The position numbers were made by a program, and so were the translations under genes. DNA of 64,000 nt from Paulownia fortunei. Taxonomy: Eukaryota; Streptophyta; Magnoliopsida; Lamiales; Paulowniaceae. Positions 63,938-64,000 of the stretch are shown in pieces (the first letter of the stretch is position 1; each line of letters starts with the position of its first letter). The stretch covers positions 806,001 through 870,000 of the forward strand of contig CM033111.1 of assembly GCA_019321725.1 (NCBI GenBank). Reading direction: 5' to 3'. The notes below the pieces were generated by a model, which was not told the origin of the DNA, made no database searches, and saw nothing but the letters and a program-made list of their open reading frames with translations.

Positions 63938-64000
63938 GTTATGTTTTCATTCAACTGTCTCTCTCATTTAGTTATTTCTTTTGTTAAAACCAGAGTGTTC
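63938..64000 (+). other. ABCB intron 3 (start)
   Basis: T-rich sequence after the GT donor at 63938; no further exon before the window ends. Confidence 0.7.

Overview
This is plant nuclear DNA, almost certainly from a eudicot. It is AT-rich, its genes are split by GT-AG introns with clear plant exon/intron structure, and several products are plant-specific (RGS1, PsbY, ALB4-type insertase, a KDEL-tailed cysteine endopeptidase). There are no rRNA genes, recognisable tRNAs, CRISPR arrays, operons or bacterial-type features. I spliced the genes by hand; every complete coding region closes in one frame at a length close to the known family length.

Layout: 722-2215 (+) 3' half of RGS1; 3652-5863 (+) 3-ketoacyl-CoA reductase (KCR2-like, 3 exons); 7557-8150 (-) PsbY precursor with two PsbY units (1 exon); 10518-15574 (+) ALB3/OXA1 family thylakoid insertase of ALB4 type (11 exons, last one tentative); 21606-23954 (+) RCC1-repeat protein (5 coding exons, one GC-AG intron, spliced 5' leader); 27542-32162 (-) CCT5 chaperonin subunit (9 exons, 535 aa); 33749-34096 (-) BCP1-like small arabinogalactan protein; 38019-39932 (-) RRM/RS-tail protein related to the large subunit of cleavage factor I; 42097-46295 (-) ARP3 (9 exons, 430 aa); 49832-55881 (+) oxysterol-binding-protein-related protein ORP1 type (8 exons, 811 aa); 58488-60014 (-) KDEL-tailed papain-type protease (4 exons, 356 aa); 62937-63937 (+) first three exons of an ABCB transporter that runs off the window.

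The strongest large-scale signal is gene order. From memory of Arabidopsis locus numbers, KCR, PsbY, ALB4, CCT5 and BCP1 fall in the At1g24470-At1g24520 block and its At1g67730/At1g67740 duplicate, RGS1 and the RCC1 gene are neighbours (At3g26090/At3g26100), and the RRM gene, ARP3 and ORP1 are neighbours (At1g13190/13180/13170). The window therefore looks like an unfractionated ancestral block that Arabidopsis has split among duplicated segments. The genes are ordinary housekeeping, plastid and secretory-pathway genes and do not form one pathway.

The spaces between genes are AT-rich and hold microsatellites, a possible small terminal-inverted-repeat element near 6.2-6.5 kb, a diverged tandem duplication at 36.4-37.6 kb, and a second small duplication ending in (TA)n(TG)n near 24.4-24.7 kb. 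I did not find a convincing new biological system. The most useful leads are a splice-dependent upstream ORF in the RCC1 gene leader, its GC-AG intron, and the conserved block structure.
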